A DNA stretch of 64,000 nt, from NCBI GenBank assembly GCA_030052745.1, contig JANBVO010000011.1:496001-560000 (forward strand). The letters run 5' to 3'. Numbering within the stretch: the first letter of the stretch is position 1; each line of letters starts with the position of its first letter. Under the pieces are notes generated by a model. The model was not told the origin of the DNA. It ran no database searches and saw nothing but the letters and a program-made list of their open reading frames with translations. Positions 21,262-32,283 of this stretch are shown here, piece by piece. Origin of the DNA: Pleurostoma richardsiae. Its lineage: Eukaryota > Ascomycota > Sordariomycetes > Calosphaeriales > Pleurostomataceae. Both the position numbers and the translations under genes were made by a program.

Positions 21262-22633
21262 TCACAAGTTGTATCCGAACGCTGCTCGTGCCTCCTCACT
21301 GAAACTTTCTTGTCCGGAATAGTCCTTCATCCTAGTCTCCCACAGGTCAGTGCTCCCCTCGTGTTGCGGAGGGGGCCGACCGGCGAGGACCGCATCAAGC
21401 TGCGCTTTGACGAACTGCTTGTTTACTTTGGTGGTGGGACAAGCGGCCACGAAGGCGACTGCTGCGTTCTCTTTTCCCAGGTGGTCGGGGTCCACGGCGT
21501 GGCAGAGCTGCACAGTTCCTCGTCAGTGATAGAAGACAGAAGAGACGGGCGGGAAAGCTTCATCTTACGTCTGAGTGCCACCATATAGTATCACCGGGGT
21601 CCATGGGCGGTACGTGTGTCATGCACTCCTCGAGGCGGAGATGGGGGTGAGATGATCTGCTCAGTCGCTGGCTCTGAGGTTTCTCGGTCCCTGGGAAGAA
21701 TCCACTCTCGTCGATTGTCCACTTGGTTGCGTCCATGATATCCTCTGATGCCGGCGGCGGGCTGAAGAAAGGACGTAATAGCACATACGCGAGGGTGGCA
21801 GCTAGTTCCGGATACACAAGCAGGCTTCCCTCACTGGGCGCGGCCCGGGTCAGAGCAGTCCACCCCTGAAAGGAGCGGAAGACAGGCGTATGAGCGTTGC
21901 CGGGGAATAGCTCCTGGTTTGCGTGCTGACGAACGCTCAAGTCCCAGGGGTCGTAGCGGTCGAAGTTGCCGGAGAAGATGTCCCTATACGCCTTTCGATA
22001 TGTGACATCGGCCCAGCGAGAGAGGCTTCCGGCGTCAATGTGCGGGCCTAGACCGAGAAACTCTTGTTTAGGCGGCCTATCGCGCAGTCCGTCAAGGAAC
22101 ATCAATGGTTCTGGAGATGACATATTTGTTTTGTCGCCCCACATATTGTTCAAATATCTTTGGAGTTTCAGATGGTCGGGGTTGGAGCGAATCGCGTTCT
22201 GGACGGGTGTGTTGTAGAGGATCAACATGGACGGGCTCTCGACAGGCCATCCTCGAATGTGCTCCTTGTTTTCCACCCGGTAGGCTTGTAAGTCGCTGTA
22301 TAGCCTTTCGGCAGTGGTCTTGGGAAGGACACCCTTGACAACTAGGCAGCCGGTTCTTCTGACTCTGGCTTCCTCCTCGGCGTCGAGCCCAGTCTGCAGA
22401 ATACTCGAAGCAGACACGACGGGGATGATGTCACTGCCAAGGCCAGCAATCTCATCCGTGATCTCGCGGAGTCTTTCACACACGCGAATCCAGCTCTTTC
22501 TGAGCTGGTCATGGCCGTACTCGGTTATGATGGTCCTTTTGGCCAGTACAAAGTCTGGGTCCTGAGTATCCTTGGGGACCTTCGAACCGTATTCGGGCCA
22601 TGGAGGCCATTGATTACTAGTCTTGCCAGGCAT
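21262..22633 (-). CDS. DUF1479 protein (YbiU-like, probable Fe(II)/2-oxoglutarate oxygenase fold)
   Basis: Two exons, 22633-21569 and 21507-21262, give 436 residues; an in-frame Met 10 codons upstream (22663) is an alternative start. The family (PF07350) has no firm function but shares a jelly-roll oxygenase fold. Candidate metal ligands are His and Asp of LGPHIDAGSLSRWADV and the distal His of TIWWHSDLCHAVDP, the latter spanning the intron. The N-terminal part (ARVRRTGCLVVKGVLP) is typical. No signal peptide, so probably cytosolic. It is divergent from the sugar-type MFS with about 620 bases between starts, and a decayed copy of this pair lies at 38.0-38.3 kb, which argues that the two genes travel together. 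The substrate is unknown; hydroxylation of the imported compound is speculation. Confidence 0.88.
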
Positions 22634-23253
22634 GATTCGTTGAGTTCCTAGCTGAAGTTCCAAAAAGTGCCTAACGTCTTGCGAATTCTAACGAGAGATA
22701 ACGAAATAGATGTTTCGGGCCATTCGAGCCTTTTAATTCCTCCGAGCGAGTTCAAAGCTCACCGAACCCCTACTTTCTCGGACCCTTTCTCATACCGTTT
22801 GACCGCGCTAGTTTTGAAGATGGATTCGAGTTATCAATATCACGGCCGAGCTCGGGTGAGTTCCACATCTACAGCTCTAGTCCCTCGCCGGCTCCTACAC
22901 GCCTATGTTCTCCACAATGAGCATTGCATGAGGGAACGGCGTCTAGACACTGGGACCCATGGCTGGCGCAATGACGCGATGGCCTTAGTCCTTGTTGATC
23001 CTATCAAAAGTTGCACCTTACCAATCTCAAAGCAACTGGGCCGAGCTCACCCGGACCCGCCACGACGGATTGCAGATGATATCGCAAGCGAGGTGAAGGG
23101 TTGCATCAGGTCTATCACCTCTGGGGTGCTTCGTTTCTTAAATCCATAAAAAGGTCAGTTCCGGCGTTCAGATTTAAGACATGGTCATGCAAGCAGGTAA
23201 ATCAACCGATCGACTTGCTTCCTCTTGCCCTAGAGGAATCAGCGTGAACCGTC
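22634..23253. promoter_or_regulatory. Divergent promoter of DUF1479 and MFS genes
   Basis: 620 bases shared by two divergently transcribed cluster genes. It is rich in short CGG/CCG words, but I found no clean inverted CGG pair like the one in the SDR/tannase promoter. No small gene is supported here. Confidence 0.4.
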
Positions 23254-24974
23254 ATGGCGTACAAACGGAACTATGTGTCGAGGCTGGTGCCGAGCAACAC
23301 TACCCTGCTTAACTCACTGCTCGTTGCAGTAGCAATCATCAACTCAGCTGTATGTCGCGTCGAAATCATCAGATAAGAGTTATACTAGTGGATGCTGAAT
23401 ATATGCGTTTCTACAGACTCTAGGTTACGATTCTTCTGTGATGAACGGATTGCTCATCTTGCCCTCCTACTCAGACTACTTCAACCTCAATACGGCCACC
23501 ACAGGCTTAAACAATGCCGTCTCCTGGATGGGTTCAATTATCGGAGCACCACTCATCCAACCCATTCCGGACATGTTGGGACGCAAGAAAGCCATCATCG
23601 TCGCCAACATCATCCTAGTCGTTGGCATCATCCTGCAGGCCGCCGCGCAAAACATCGCCATGTTCTGCATTGGACGCTTCATCATTGGCGTTGGCAATGT
23701 GTTAGGCAATGCGTCAGCGCCGATTTTCCTGGCAGAACTGCTCCCGCCACGCCTACGCTCCCGGCTTCTAGGCTTCTTCTTTGCATGCTACTACGTCGGA
23801 AGCCTGTTATCCAGCATTATCAACTACGGCAGCCAGAATATCCCCACGACGTGGGCCTGGCGCCTTCCATCGTTGCTGCAGTTCATCCCCAGCATTGCAG
23901 CCGTTGCCTTACTGCCATTCGTGCCTGAGTCGCCGCGGTGGCTGATCGACAAAGGCCGGGATGACGAGGCGCGAGAGGTTCTGCTGGTCCTCCAAGGCAA
24001 GGGGGTCGAGGATGAATCCATGGCCAACGAGTCCTTGCATGAAATAAAGGCGGTTATAGCCAAGGAGGCTGAGGAATATCCGCGCAACCCCTGGCGGGAG
24101 ATCATCTCCGGCCGGGGCAATCGGAAGAGGCTGTTCATTTTGGCGACGTTTGGCGTGACTATTAACATGTGGGGGAACTTCATCATCTCGTAAGTCCCGT
24201 TTTCATGTCTCTCCTGGCTATGGAAGGAAGCCATGCTCACTCGGTTCCGCAGGTTCTATCTCACCGACATCCTAGACCAAGCCGGCATCACGAGCACGGT
24301 CACTCAGAATCAGATCAACGTGTCTATCAACTGTTGGAGCTTCCTCGTCGCGGTCGTGGGCAGTTTCCTGCTGGATATCCTCGGGCGACGCATGCAGCTG
24401 CTCACTGGTGGTGCAGGAATGACTATCTGCTTGTTCATCATTGCTGGCTTGATCAAGGGTGTGTTTTGCGTCCCATGCAGGATGAGCAAGAGTGGGACAT
24501 GATGCTGACATCGCGCTTCTGACAGCGTACGGTTCCTCGGACAACAACTCAGGTATCTATGGTACCATAGCAGTCGTCTTCCTCTTCCAGGGCTTCTATG
24601 CCTACGCTGTAACACCCATGACATCACTATATCCGGCCGAGATTGCTCAGTACAAACTCCGCGCAACTGGATTCGCCGTGTACAAGTTCGTCGAGGCTGG
24701 GTTCGGCCTCCTTGCGTCCTTCGCCATGTCGTACGCCATGGCAGATCTTGGCTGGAAGTTCTACTTCATCAACGCCAGCTGGGATATCATCTTCCTGGTC
24801 GTCATCTATTTCTTCTACGTGGAGACAAAGGATCTAAAGCTTGAGGAGATTGCAGTCAAGTTTGAAGGACCAGCCATTTGGGAAGCAGCTCATGAACCGA
24901 CACCGTCTCCTGAGAGGCTTTCTGACGAACAGAAAGGCGTTTATCAAAGCAATGTTGCGGTGACTCCTGCCTGA
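23254..24974 (+). CDS. MFS sugar/quinate-type transporter
   Basis: Twelve-TM importer of the sugar porter family, likely at the plasma membrane. Exons 23254-23349, 23417-24189, 24253-24458 and 24526-24974 yield 507 residues. Family marks: LGYDSSVMNGLL in TM1, DMLGRKKAI after TM2, RFIIGVGN, VPESPRWLIDKGRDDEA before the central loop, a second DILGRR loop, and the C-terminal YVETKDLKLEEI. The pattern is closest to the lactose-permease/quinate-like fungal subgroup, but the substrate cannot be assigned. Its neighbours (DUF1479, SDR, tannase) suggest uptake of the product released by the esterase. The ATG at 23254 is chosen because it opens the conserved N-terminal helix across intron 1. Confidence 0.92.
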
Positions 24975-25213
24975 TTCCTGGACCTGGTTTGCTCGGAATG
25001 ATTTCACTAGGTCCCTGTAATGACAACACGGCTAGCGAATAGGTACACATTTCAGACAACGTTTAGTTCAATGGTTTCAAGCGTTCAATCTTCCAATACA
25101 ATATTTAGATTCTGGTTATATGCGAGAGATGGACCACGTATCGTTTTCTCATGAGAATAATAAAGCAGTGAACGACTGAGACTCAGGTTATCACAAGAAG
25201 GTACAGGTTCTAA

Positions 25214-25966
25214 CTAGAGCCAGCCCCCGTTTGCTTGGATAGCTTGACCGGTGATATACGACGACGAGTCGCCAAGAAGGAAAAGGATGATATCGGCAAT
25301 CTCTTCTGGCTCTGCGAATGGCTTCAGCACCGTGGGAAATGTTGATACTTCCTCAACATCACGGTTCCCATCTCCCTCAGTCATCGGGGTCTTGACCATG
25401 CCCGGTCCAACTAGATTCACCCTAACCCCAAGTGGCCCCCATTCCTGCGCCCAGGCCCTAGTTAGCCCGAGGACGGCATGCTTGCTGGCAACATATCCAG
25501 GGATTCCCGGAATTCCTCGAAATGATGCCATGGACCCAACATTGACGATGCTCACATCTGCCGCCTCCTTCGAGCTAGCCGCCTTTCCTGCTTCAACAAT
25601 CCGGATGAAGTCGGTGGTTGCATTCCAGGTACCGGACAGATTCACGTTCCACACCTGCTTGAAGGCATCGTCGCTGTCGACTGAGCTGGGATGCTGCTTC
25701 ACAATCCCAGCACAGTTGACTAGACCGTCAAGCTTTGGATTTCTTTTGCCAATCTGCTTGAACGTTTGGGTTACGGATGCGCGCGAGCTGACATCCACCG
25801 ATGGATACGACCAGAGTGTTCCACCCTGGCTGTCCTCGGTCAGAACCCTGTCAGACTTATCGATTGAGTGCACCGTTGCAGACGATTGGAGAAGCTTCCG
25901 AACGGTGGCAAGCCCAATTCCGGATGCACCGCCCGTCACGACGAAGACCTTTCCAAGTAGACTCAT
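25214..25966 (-). CDS. Short-chain dehydrogenase/reductase
   Basis: Classical SDR of 250 residues, no intron, NAD(P)-dependent oxidation or reduction of an alcohol/carbonyl. Visible elements: cofactor loop TGGASGIG (residues 11-18), structural NCAG (84-87), catalytic Ser145, Tyr158 and Lys162 (YVASK), and the PGMVKTPM segment after the active site. Asp36 at the end of beta-2 (SIDKSD) suggests NAD(H) preference, by the general SDR rule. A Met nine codons upstream (25993) is possible, but the family N-terminus begins at 25966. It shares a 450-base promoter with the divergent tannase gene, so joint expression is likely. Confidence 0.92.
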   Translation of the reverse strand: MSLLGKVFVVTGGASGIGLATVRKLLQSSATVHSIDKSDRVLTEDSQGGTLWSYPSVDVSSRASVTQTFKQIGKRNPKLDGLVNCAGIVKQHPSSVDSDDAFKQVWNVNLSGTWNATTDFIRIVEAGKAASSKEAADVSIVNVGSMASFRGIPGIPGYVASKHAVLGLTRAWAQEWGPLGVRVNLVGPGMVKTPMTEGDGNRDVEEVSTFPTVLKPFAEPEEIADIILFLLGDSSSYITGQAIQANGGWL

Positions 25967-26249
25967 CCCCGTTCCGTGACGCTGAAATATCAAGGAGATG
26001 TGGACGTGCCAAATCGGGCCCTTCGCTGGCTACTCCAGCAGCATGACAGACAGACAAGAGTGAATATCACGATTATGTGTAGTGCGACGTTCGGACTCTC
26101 TCGATCAGATGATTTGGCTGGTGACATTGATTTGCCTGACATATATCTGGGACCAGGTCCCCGTATCCCGCGGATCGCGCGGACAGCTAAAGCGACGGAG
26201 ATATGGAGCCTAGGAAAGCACCGCGCTTACCGTGGCCTGCTTTGACCAT

Positions 26250-26263
26250 TTCGGGTATCCGAA
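26250..26263. promoter_or_regulatory. CGG-N4-CCG palindrome, candidate zinc-cluster binding site
   Basis: The sequence TTCGGGTATCCGAA is a perfect inverted repeat (TTCGG, GTAT, CCGAA). Zn(II)2Cys6 dimers typically bind inverted CGG triplets with a fixed spacer, and two such regulators lie in this cluster. The binding claim is inference. Confidence 0.45.
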
Positions 26264-26270
26264 GTTACTT

Positions 26271-26293
26271 TACTGTACTACTATTGTACAGTA
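26271..26293. repeat. 8-base inverted repeat with 7-base spacer
   Basis: TACTGTAC and GTACAGTA flank TACTATT, perfect arms, about 130 bases upstream of the tannase ATG and eight bases from the CGG palindrome. It could be an operator or a small cruciform; which is not decidable here. Confidence 0.5.
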
Positions 26294-26420
26294 CCGCAGT
26301 GAGCAATCCGAAGTCAGATCTGCTTCCTCACTGATGTGTTCATGTGCAGCAGGAAAGCCGCAACCGAATTGACTGCAGCACTAATTATTCGAACGGCGAG
26401 GCACTTCTGCAGAGGTCGTC

Positions 26421-28103
26421 ATGAGAGGTAGCCAGGCGGCATGCGCCGTTGTTGGCGTCCTTTTTGTCTCCCCTTTCCCCAAACTGTCATCAGCTACGAG
26501 CATTGTCGAGCGAAGGTGTTCCCCCGACACATTCACCTTTCCCAAGCTTTTTGGCGCAGAACACCGACAAATAACGGCAGCTCCCCTAATCAACTACAAA
26601 GGCTACAGCAACTGGAAGCCCGAAGCCATCGAGATTGGGCCGGATGGAACTTATGTCTGCAACGTCACGGTGTCCTATTCACACCCGGGATATGACGATG
26701 TCGTCAACGTCCAGGTCTGGCTCCCTCTCACGAATTACAACGGGCGGTTTGTGGGCGTGGGCGGCGGCGGTTGGATGACAGGGGAGTTTGGGGACGATAT
26801 CATGTCGGCCTTGACGTCGAAAGGCTTCGCCGCCGCGACAACAGATGGCGGCCATGAACCCAGTGTGTTCTTCCCGGCTGATCGGTGGATGTTGAAGTCT
26901 CCGGGAAACGTGGATTACCCTATGCTTCTCAATTTTGCACACCGCGCGTCCCATGACATGGCTGTCATCGGCAAGTCAGTCACAGAACAATTTTTTGGAT
27001 CACCTCCCAAGTTCTCGTACTGGCACGGGTGCTCAACCGGAGGGAGGCAAGGACTCGCTGTCGCGCAGCGTTATCCTGAAGATTTTGACGGCATCCTAAC
27101 GAGCTGTCCTGTGGTAAACTTCGCAGCGCTCATAATGGCCATGTATTGGCCGCAGTTGGTCATGGATCGATTAGGGACTGTCTACTACCCGCCTGCCTGC
27201 CAGTTCGAGGCGATAGTTGCTGCGGCGGTGGATGCCTGTGACGAGCTTGACGGCCGAAGAGACGGAGTCATCGCTATGGTCGACGCCTGTCACTTTGACC
27301 CTGACTCAGCAGTTGGGGAGAAGATCAACTGTGGCGGGAAGGCATCCAAGATCACGAAGGAGACTGCCAGGATTGTCAAAGCTGTCTTGCAAGGACCGGT
27401 TGATCCTGAGGGCGAGCAGCTCTTCCCAGGAGCGGTGCCTGGCACAGCTCTCACTGGACTGATGGCTCTTGGAAATACCATCTGTGAAGGCAGAGGGAAA
27501 TGCACGGGCGGCCGGCCCTTTACGCTCGCAACGGACTGGATCCGTTTCCTCCTGAAGAAAGACCCTTCATTTGACGTCTCCTCGATAACCCACCAAGAGT
27601 ATGCCGACCTCTTTCGCTACAGTGTCAGGGAGTTCGGAGGCATTATCGGCAGCGATGACGTGAACTTGAGACAGTTTCGTAAGGGGGGAAAGAAGATGAT
27701 TACGTGGCACGCGATTCACGACGAGGCCGTCACAGTGAAATCAACTCGCGAGTACTACGAGCGGGTTAATGCATATGACTCGGCACGCGGGATTGATACC
27801 ACAAGCTATTTCCGCTACTTCGAGGTCCCCGGCGCAACTCATTGCTCGGCACCAAGCGGAGGGCGTTATCCTCTCCATGCGCTGGACGCGCTGAGGCGGT
27901 GGGTTGAAGAGGGCGTGGCACCCGAAACGCTTGGGGCCGTCACACTGGGCAATCCGCAAGCTGGTAATGATGCTACAGAGGGGGCCGATGGCCGACCAAT
28001 ATGCAAATATCCACAGGTTCCGCTCTGGACAAAGAACGGATATGCCTGTCAAGTACCCCCTCAAGAACAGATAACGTCGATGCATCAGAAAGACGAATTA
28101 TAA
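26421..28103 (+). CDS. Tannase/feruloyl esterase family protein with C-terminal KDEL
   Basis: Intron-less, 560 residues, PF07519. The family hydrolyses ester bonds of gallate (tannins) or hydroxycinnamates (ferulate and relatives). A short hydrophobic N-terminus (MRGSQAACAVVGVLFVS) looks like a signal peptide. Catalytic triad: Ser205 in WHGCSTGGRQG, Asp434 in WHAIHDEAV and His474 in ATHC; Cys204 and Cys475 flank the Ser and His as in the family's CS-D-HC disulfide. A Ca-binding-type Asp-rich loop (VDACDELDGRRDG) is also visible. The protein ends MHQKDEL-stop, a perfect ER-retention tetrapeptide, which is odd for a secreted enzyme. It is divergent from the SDR and followed by a C6 regulator. 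Tannase versus feruloyl esterase specificity cannot be told. Confidence 0.92.
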   Translation: MRGSQAACAVVGVLFVSPFPKLSSATSIVERRCSPDTFTFPKLFGAEHRQITAAPLINYKGYSNWKPEAIEIGPDGTYVCNVTVSYSHPGYDDVVNVQVWLPLTNYNGRFVGVGGGGWMTGEFGDDIMSALTSKGFAAATTDGGHEPSVFFPADRWMLKSPGNVDYPMLLNFAHRASHDMAVIGKSVTEQFFGSPPKFSYWHGCSTGGRQGLAVAQRYPEDFDGILTSCPVVNFAALIMAMYWPQLVMDRLGTVYYPPACQFEAIVAAAVDACDELDGRRDGVIAMVDACHFDPDSAVGEKINCGGKASKITKETARIVKAVLQGPVDPEGEQLFPGAVPGTALTGLMALGNTICEGRGKCTGGRPFTLATDWIRFLLKKDPSFDVSSITHQEYADLFRYSVREFGGIIGSDDVNLRQFRKGGKKMITWHAIHDEAVTVKSTREYYERVNAYDSARGIDTTSYFRYFEVPGATHCSAPSGGRYPLHALDALRRWVEEGVAPETLGAVTLGNPQAGNDATEGADGRPICKYPQVPLWTKNGYACQVPPQEQITSMHQKDEL

Positions 28104-28492
28104 GCAACTCGGATATTGTATCCCAGCTATAAGATGATATCTGGCTGTAGATGTTCGGAATAGACATTATCGCATGTATTCTGTGTGGCCCTCCTAAGAC
28201 ATCGACTCTTACTCTTGACGTTATGCTTTAGCAACGTGAGGAGTTGAAGCTCCCGATGCATGCATGCACAGTGCAAGACATCTGTGGGTTTGCTTCGGAC
28301 TTCAGCAACTCCCCGTTTTCAGAACCGGCCTGCACCCCGCTTCTTCAGCCTGACACTGAGGTACGCGGCGTCATGTGATCGGGCTTCCAGGAGTCCGAGG
28401 CTCCAGTCTCCCTGCGACGAATGTCAGAGCACCGCCCGCGATAAACAAAGACCAGAAAGCTCGCCCTCGAGAAGAAGCCCAAGAAAAGAAGA
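28104..28492. promoter_or_regulatory. Tannase terminator and regulator promoter
   Basis: 389 bases between the tannase stop and the first exon of the next C6 regulator. The plus-strand frame through 28260-28538 is a chance frame overlapping the true first exon in a different phase. Confidence 0.45.
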
Positions 28493-30795
28493 ATGGACGA
28501 GACGCCTTCCAATGCAAGCATCATTCCCAGAGCTGTAAGCCAATATCAACCTCTCCGTTAGGAGATATGGAATCATGCTGACGGGGCATAATTAGTGCAA
28601 CAACTGCCGCGTCCGCAAGGTACCTCGGGGACTATTGTTTACCCTTGATCAACTTAATAGAGGTTGAGAATTTGCAGATTCGATGCAATCGCGAGTCTCC
28701 TTGCTCCAATTGTGTGACATCGGCCATCCCTTGCCAACCGACTTCAAGGTCCTGCGCCGTTCGCCGGGCTCCTGAGAGGGGTTCTATCGATAGGTAGAAG
28801 CCCCCCTGCTGAAGTTTTCGTTGCTGTGCATGCCCTGACACCTCAATCAGCGAGAAGCAGATCGATCGCCTCCATACGAGGCTGTGCGCCGTCGAGGCCG
28901 CCATTAGAAGCCAGAATGAGCGACATAGCTATCACTTGTCACCAGGAAGCAGTAGCAGCTACGATGGCGACAGGGTGGCCCGGATATCAGAGATTCACTC
29001 AGCCCTCTCATTTGATGGAGAATCATCTTTCCGGCGTCAGACATTGTTGGCTAGTCAAGTCACAGAGCTCACATCCCCGGAGGTGGCCCAGTCACCACTT
29101 GTGATACAAGAACTTGCCATTCTGCGAGACATTCTCCAGGAAACACCATCGCCCCTATCTTGGGTACCGGCGAGCCCGATCACAGAGAGCGCTCGCGGTG
29201 AATCATCTCCTATGAAGCTGCCGCCCTCGGACTTTGTTATCCGAATCCTCAGGATCACGAACGGTGAGTGCAGACTGAATCGATGTTAAAAGTCTCACAT
29301 ACTGAGGATTTCTCAGAGTCACAGTGTTTGCTGTTCCTATTCCATGCGGTGGAAAGCCTCGCACAGGTTGAGGAGTTGTGCAGATGCGTCTATTTCCCTA
29401 TTCAGCCGCCTTCTATTGGTGCGCTCACCCTGTTTAACGGGATGTTTCAGGTCATTCTCAGCGATCTCATCAGCCACCCACATGACGAAGTTGCTGATGA
29501 AGACGTGAAACACTTCCACGATCTTTGTCGGGCCAATTTTCAGGCTGGCATTGAAACGTACGAGCTGGTTACGACTCCTAGCTATGAGCACACATTAGCA
29601 CTGTCTATTGCGGTACGTTGGGCCCGATATAAGGTATATTCCACCACGACTAACGCGGACGTTGAGACGGGACGTAGATGATTAACGCCCAGGTTGACGC
29701 AAATGTGGCTCTCCACCACAACTTGACCACGAGAGCTGTGCATCATTGTCTGGCTCTCGGTTACCAGCGCGAGGATGTGGTATCGAAGATGCCCCATCCG
29801 GAAACTAACAGGGTGCGCCAGCTGTTCTGGCGCATTTACATATTCGATAAGAACCTCTCCCTACGTCTCGGTCGAGCACCCATTATTCAGGATTACGATG
29901 TTGACCTGAAGTATTGCTCTCCTCCAAAACTTCCCGGAAAGGTTCCTTGGGATGCAGCGACCGTGGCCTTGATCGAATTCTCGAGGATCCAAGCGCACGT
30001 ATACGAGACGCTGTACTCACCTGCCTCCGGCAGGCTCAGTGTAGAAGACAGACTAGATCTCGCTAATGAGCTGTCTCGAAAGCTAAGCCGATGGCTCGGC
30101 GGCTGGCGGTCGATTGATGGTTCCAAGGCCGACAGGCATGATGCTTTCGAGATGACCTTTGGACCTACAGAAGTGACGTACTACTCAGTCCTCACTTTAG
30201 TTCATCGTGGTGCTGCTTCGTGCAACTCAGCCCTCAGTGTCTCACTCGCCTGCTTCCAGGCTGCTCAACAAGGCTTACGAGCCCATCTAGATTACTACCC
30301 GCGATGTGTTTCTGCAGGCGGGACTGCAATGTCCTACTACGCTGTCTGGTGCGTTATCTATGGCCATGTTAAGCGAGGCGGGAACTGAAAAGTTACAGGA
30401 TTCTTCTCTATTCGTCGTTTACGCCCTACATCGTCACTTTTCTCCATTGCGTCGGGAACTCTACCGTCGATGATCTCGAACTGCTCCGGCGCGTCTTAGA
30501 CACCGTCGAGCAAATGGGCTCTTGGCACCAATCACTAAAATGTCAGTACGATCTCTGTAAAGCCATGTATCACATCGCAAAGGCCTTCATCGAGTATCGG
30601 GCACCATTGGCCGAGCAGATGACTGGGTTTTCAGAGAGCATTCTGGCCTTTCCTTTCCAAACTTCGTTTCTCCAGTCTTGCACGGATTTTGAACTAGGCC
30701 CACAGCTAGGGGTTGACGGTAGTCCTTCTACAATCTGCCTCGGCGGCTTGTCTTCGACGGCGAATGACCGAGCAGGAGGAGCCAATTTCATGTAG
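28493..30795 (+). CDS. Zn(II)2Cys6 transcription factor, second regulator of the cluster
   Basis: Seven exons (28493-28534, 28596-28619, 28678-28793, 28851-29263, 29317-29612, 29678-30348, 30399-30795) give 652 residues in one frame. The zinc cluster (Cys 15, 18, 25, 31, 34, 41; CNNCRVRKIRCNRESPCSNC) is split by an intron after the first two cysteines, with exon 2 only 24 bases long. A short coiled coil follows (SEKQIDRLHTRLCAVEAA). The middle homology region shows RVRQLFWRIYIFDKNLSLRL and GRAPIIQDYDVDL. The start codon at 28493 was fixed by splicing back from the zinc cluster; longer upstream frames are in the wrong phase. Position directly after the tannase makes it the likeliest local activator. 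A normal-length member of its family. Confidence 0.9.
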
Positions 30796-31239
30796 CAGTC
30801 GTCTCTGAATCATGGAACATGACGGCATGATTTATCCCATCGAAGTCCTGTCCGAATGACTAGTCCACCGTCGTGTATGCCTAATCATGTTTTCGTGGAA
30901 CGCAGCTGATGCTAAGCTACTGATACCATACCAGAATGTCCAAGTTGGCTTATACTGCGGAGTTGGAGAGTAAAGTGCGCCAGGGGCATCTGACCAACAA
31001 AGCAATCCCATATGCTCTGTGGCCCATGCTATATTAGTATTCTCTACCCTCCAACCTCTATTGGGAGAATGTAGATGAGATGGACGTCACAATGTAAAGT
31101 GTGAAAGTTGGGCCAAAGATGCTATGATCATATGTCGACGACGTGTTAACTCGCTTTATCTTAGTATGAGCTTCTGAAAAGCATCCTAATGACTCGTGCG
31201 TGTTGGCGCGACATACATGATATAAATGCTTGAGGATGG
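30796..31239. other. Convergent intergenic spacer
   Basis: 444 bases between the stops of the second regulator and the second SDR. AT-rich, no open frame of interest, no repeat noticed. Confidence 0.45.
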
Positions 31240-32283
31240 CTAGAACGGCGTCATCGGCGGCACTGGACCAATAATGTTCTCTCCAAACGCTGCCACGGTC
31301 TTGCCGCTGTCTGCGACGATGTTCTGGCCATTTATTGATGCAGAGAGATCCGACGCCAGAAAGACGCCAATATTCGCAATCTCTTCCGGACCTGCTATGC
31401 GATTGTAATAATACTTGGATGCCGTATCGCCGTGGTCACCCAACATCGCATCAAACATATTCAAGGCTTTGTCCTTGCTAAGCTCTTCGCCGAATGATTG
31501 ACCCTCTACGGCGAACTTAGAGGTGGCAGCGATGCTCGTTCTAATCAACCCCGGCGCGATGGAGTTGACGCGAACGTGTGTGGACGACAGATGCATCGCG
31601 CCAGATTTAACCATCACACCCACGGCAGCCTTGGCCGTAGCTAGCAGTGCGTCAGCTCGACTTATTATACTGAAAACTAGGGTCCATCGTAGTGGTGGTG
31701 TACTCCATTCACTCACAGTATGAGAGGTCAGAGACGCCGCCTGTAACTCCAGCCATGGAACTTGTGACCACAATTGAGCCTCCAGGCTGTTTCTTTTCCT
31801 CAGATGTCGCGCTCATCGCTTGCCCACCATATCTAAGGGCCAGAAAGAATGACCGCTGCATAATCGAGTTGACACGATCATAGAACGCAGCATCCGTATC
31901 CTGGAGTGATCTACGCACATCTGATCAACGCGGACTAGTTTCCCAAGGGATATATTATGTAGTCACCTGTAGGTTCCAACGCCGGCGTTGGCAAAGAAAA
32001 AGTCCAGCCGCCCGTAGTCCGCAATAATTGCCTCGAGGATGTCGATTGTCTGCTCCTCTGATGTCACATCAAGTACTGCGCCATGGATCTTGCAAGCCGA
32101 GCCGCTCTCCTTCACGGCTTGCTCTAGCGAGGGGATGTTGGCAAGAGTCAAGTCTGTGGCGTAAACAGCTCGAGCGCCCGCGGTAGCAATAGAGAGGACG
32201 AGTGATCTGCCAATACCGTGAGGGGAGCCTGCGCCGGTGACAAGACCGACTTTTCCAGCGAGGAGCCTCGGTGAGAACGCCAT
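31240..32283 (-). CDS. Short-chain dehydrogenase/reductase (second, three exons)
   Basis: Exons 32283-31967, 31910-31717 and 31640-31240 splice to 303 residues. Elements: cofactor loop TGAGSPHGIG near residue 17, NAG in FFANAGVGTY (about 100), Ser in IVVTSSMAG, and Tyr/Lys in SYSTAKAAVG, the active-site codons being restored only by splicing intron 2. The tail PGLIRTS and the final SINGQNIVADSG are standard SDR features. The cofactor loop is one residue longer than the usual TGxxxGIG, an SPHGIG form seen in some fungal SDRs. It converges on the regulator and is separated by 790 bases from the divergently transcribed P450. Substrate unknown; likely acts on a hydroxylated intermediate of the same pathway. 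Confidence 0.9.

Larger units (their letters stand above)
25967..26420. promoter_or_regulatory. Bidirectional promoter of SDR and tannase genes
   Basis: 454 bases between the starts of the SDR (minus) and tannase (plus) genes. It contains two adjacent inverted repeats (26250-26263 and 26271-26293), described separately. No open frame of interest. Confidence 0.55.

Noticed and set aside
28260-28581. Two plus-strand frames opening upstream of the second cluster regulator
   Set aside because: Splicing back from the zinc cluster shows that the true first exon uses the third phase, starting at 28493.
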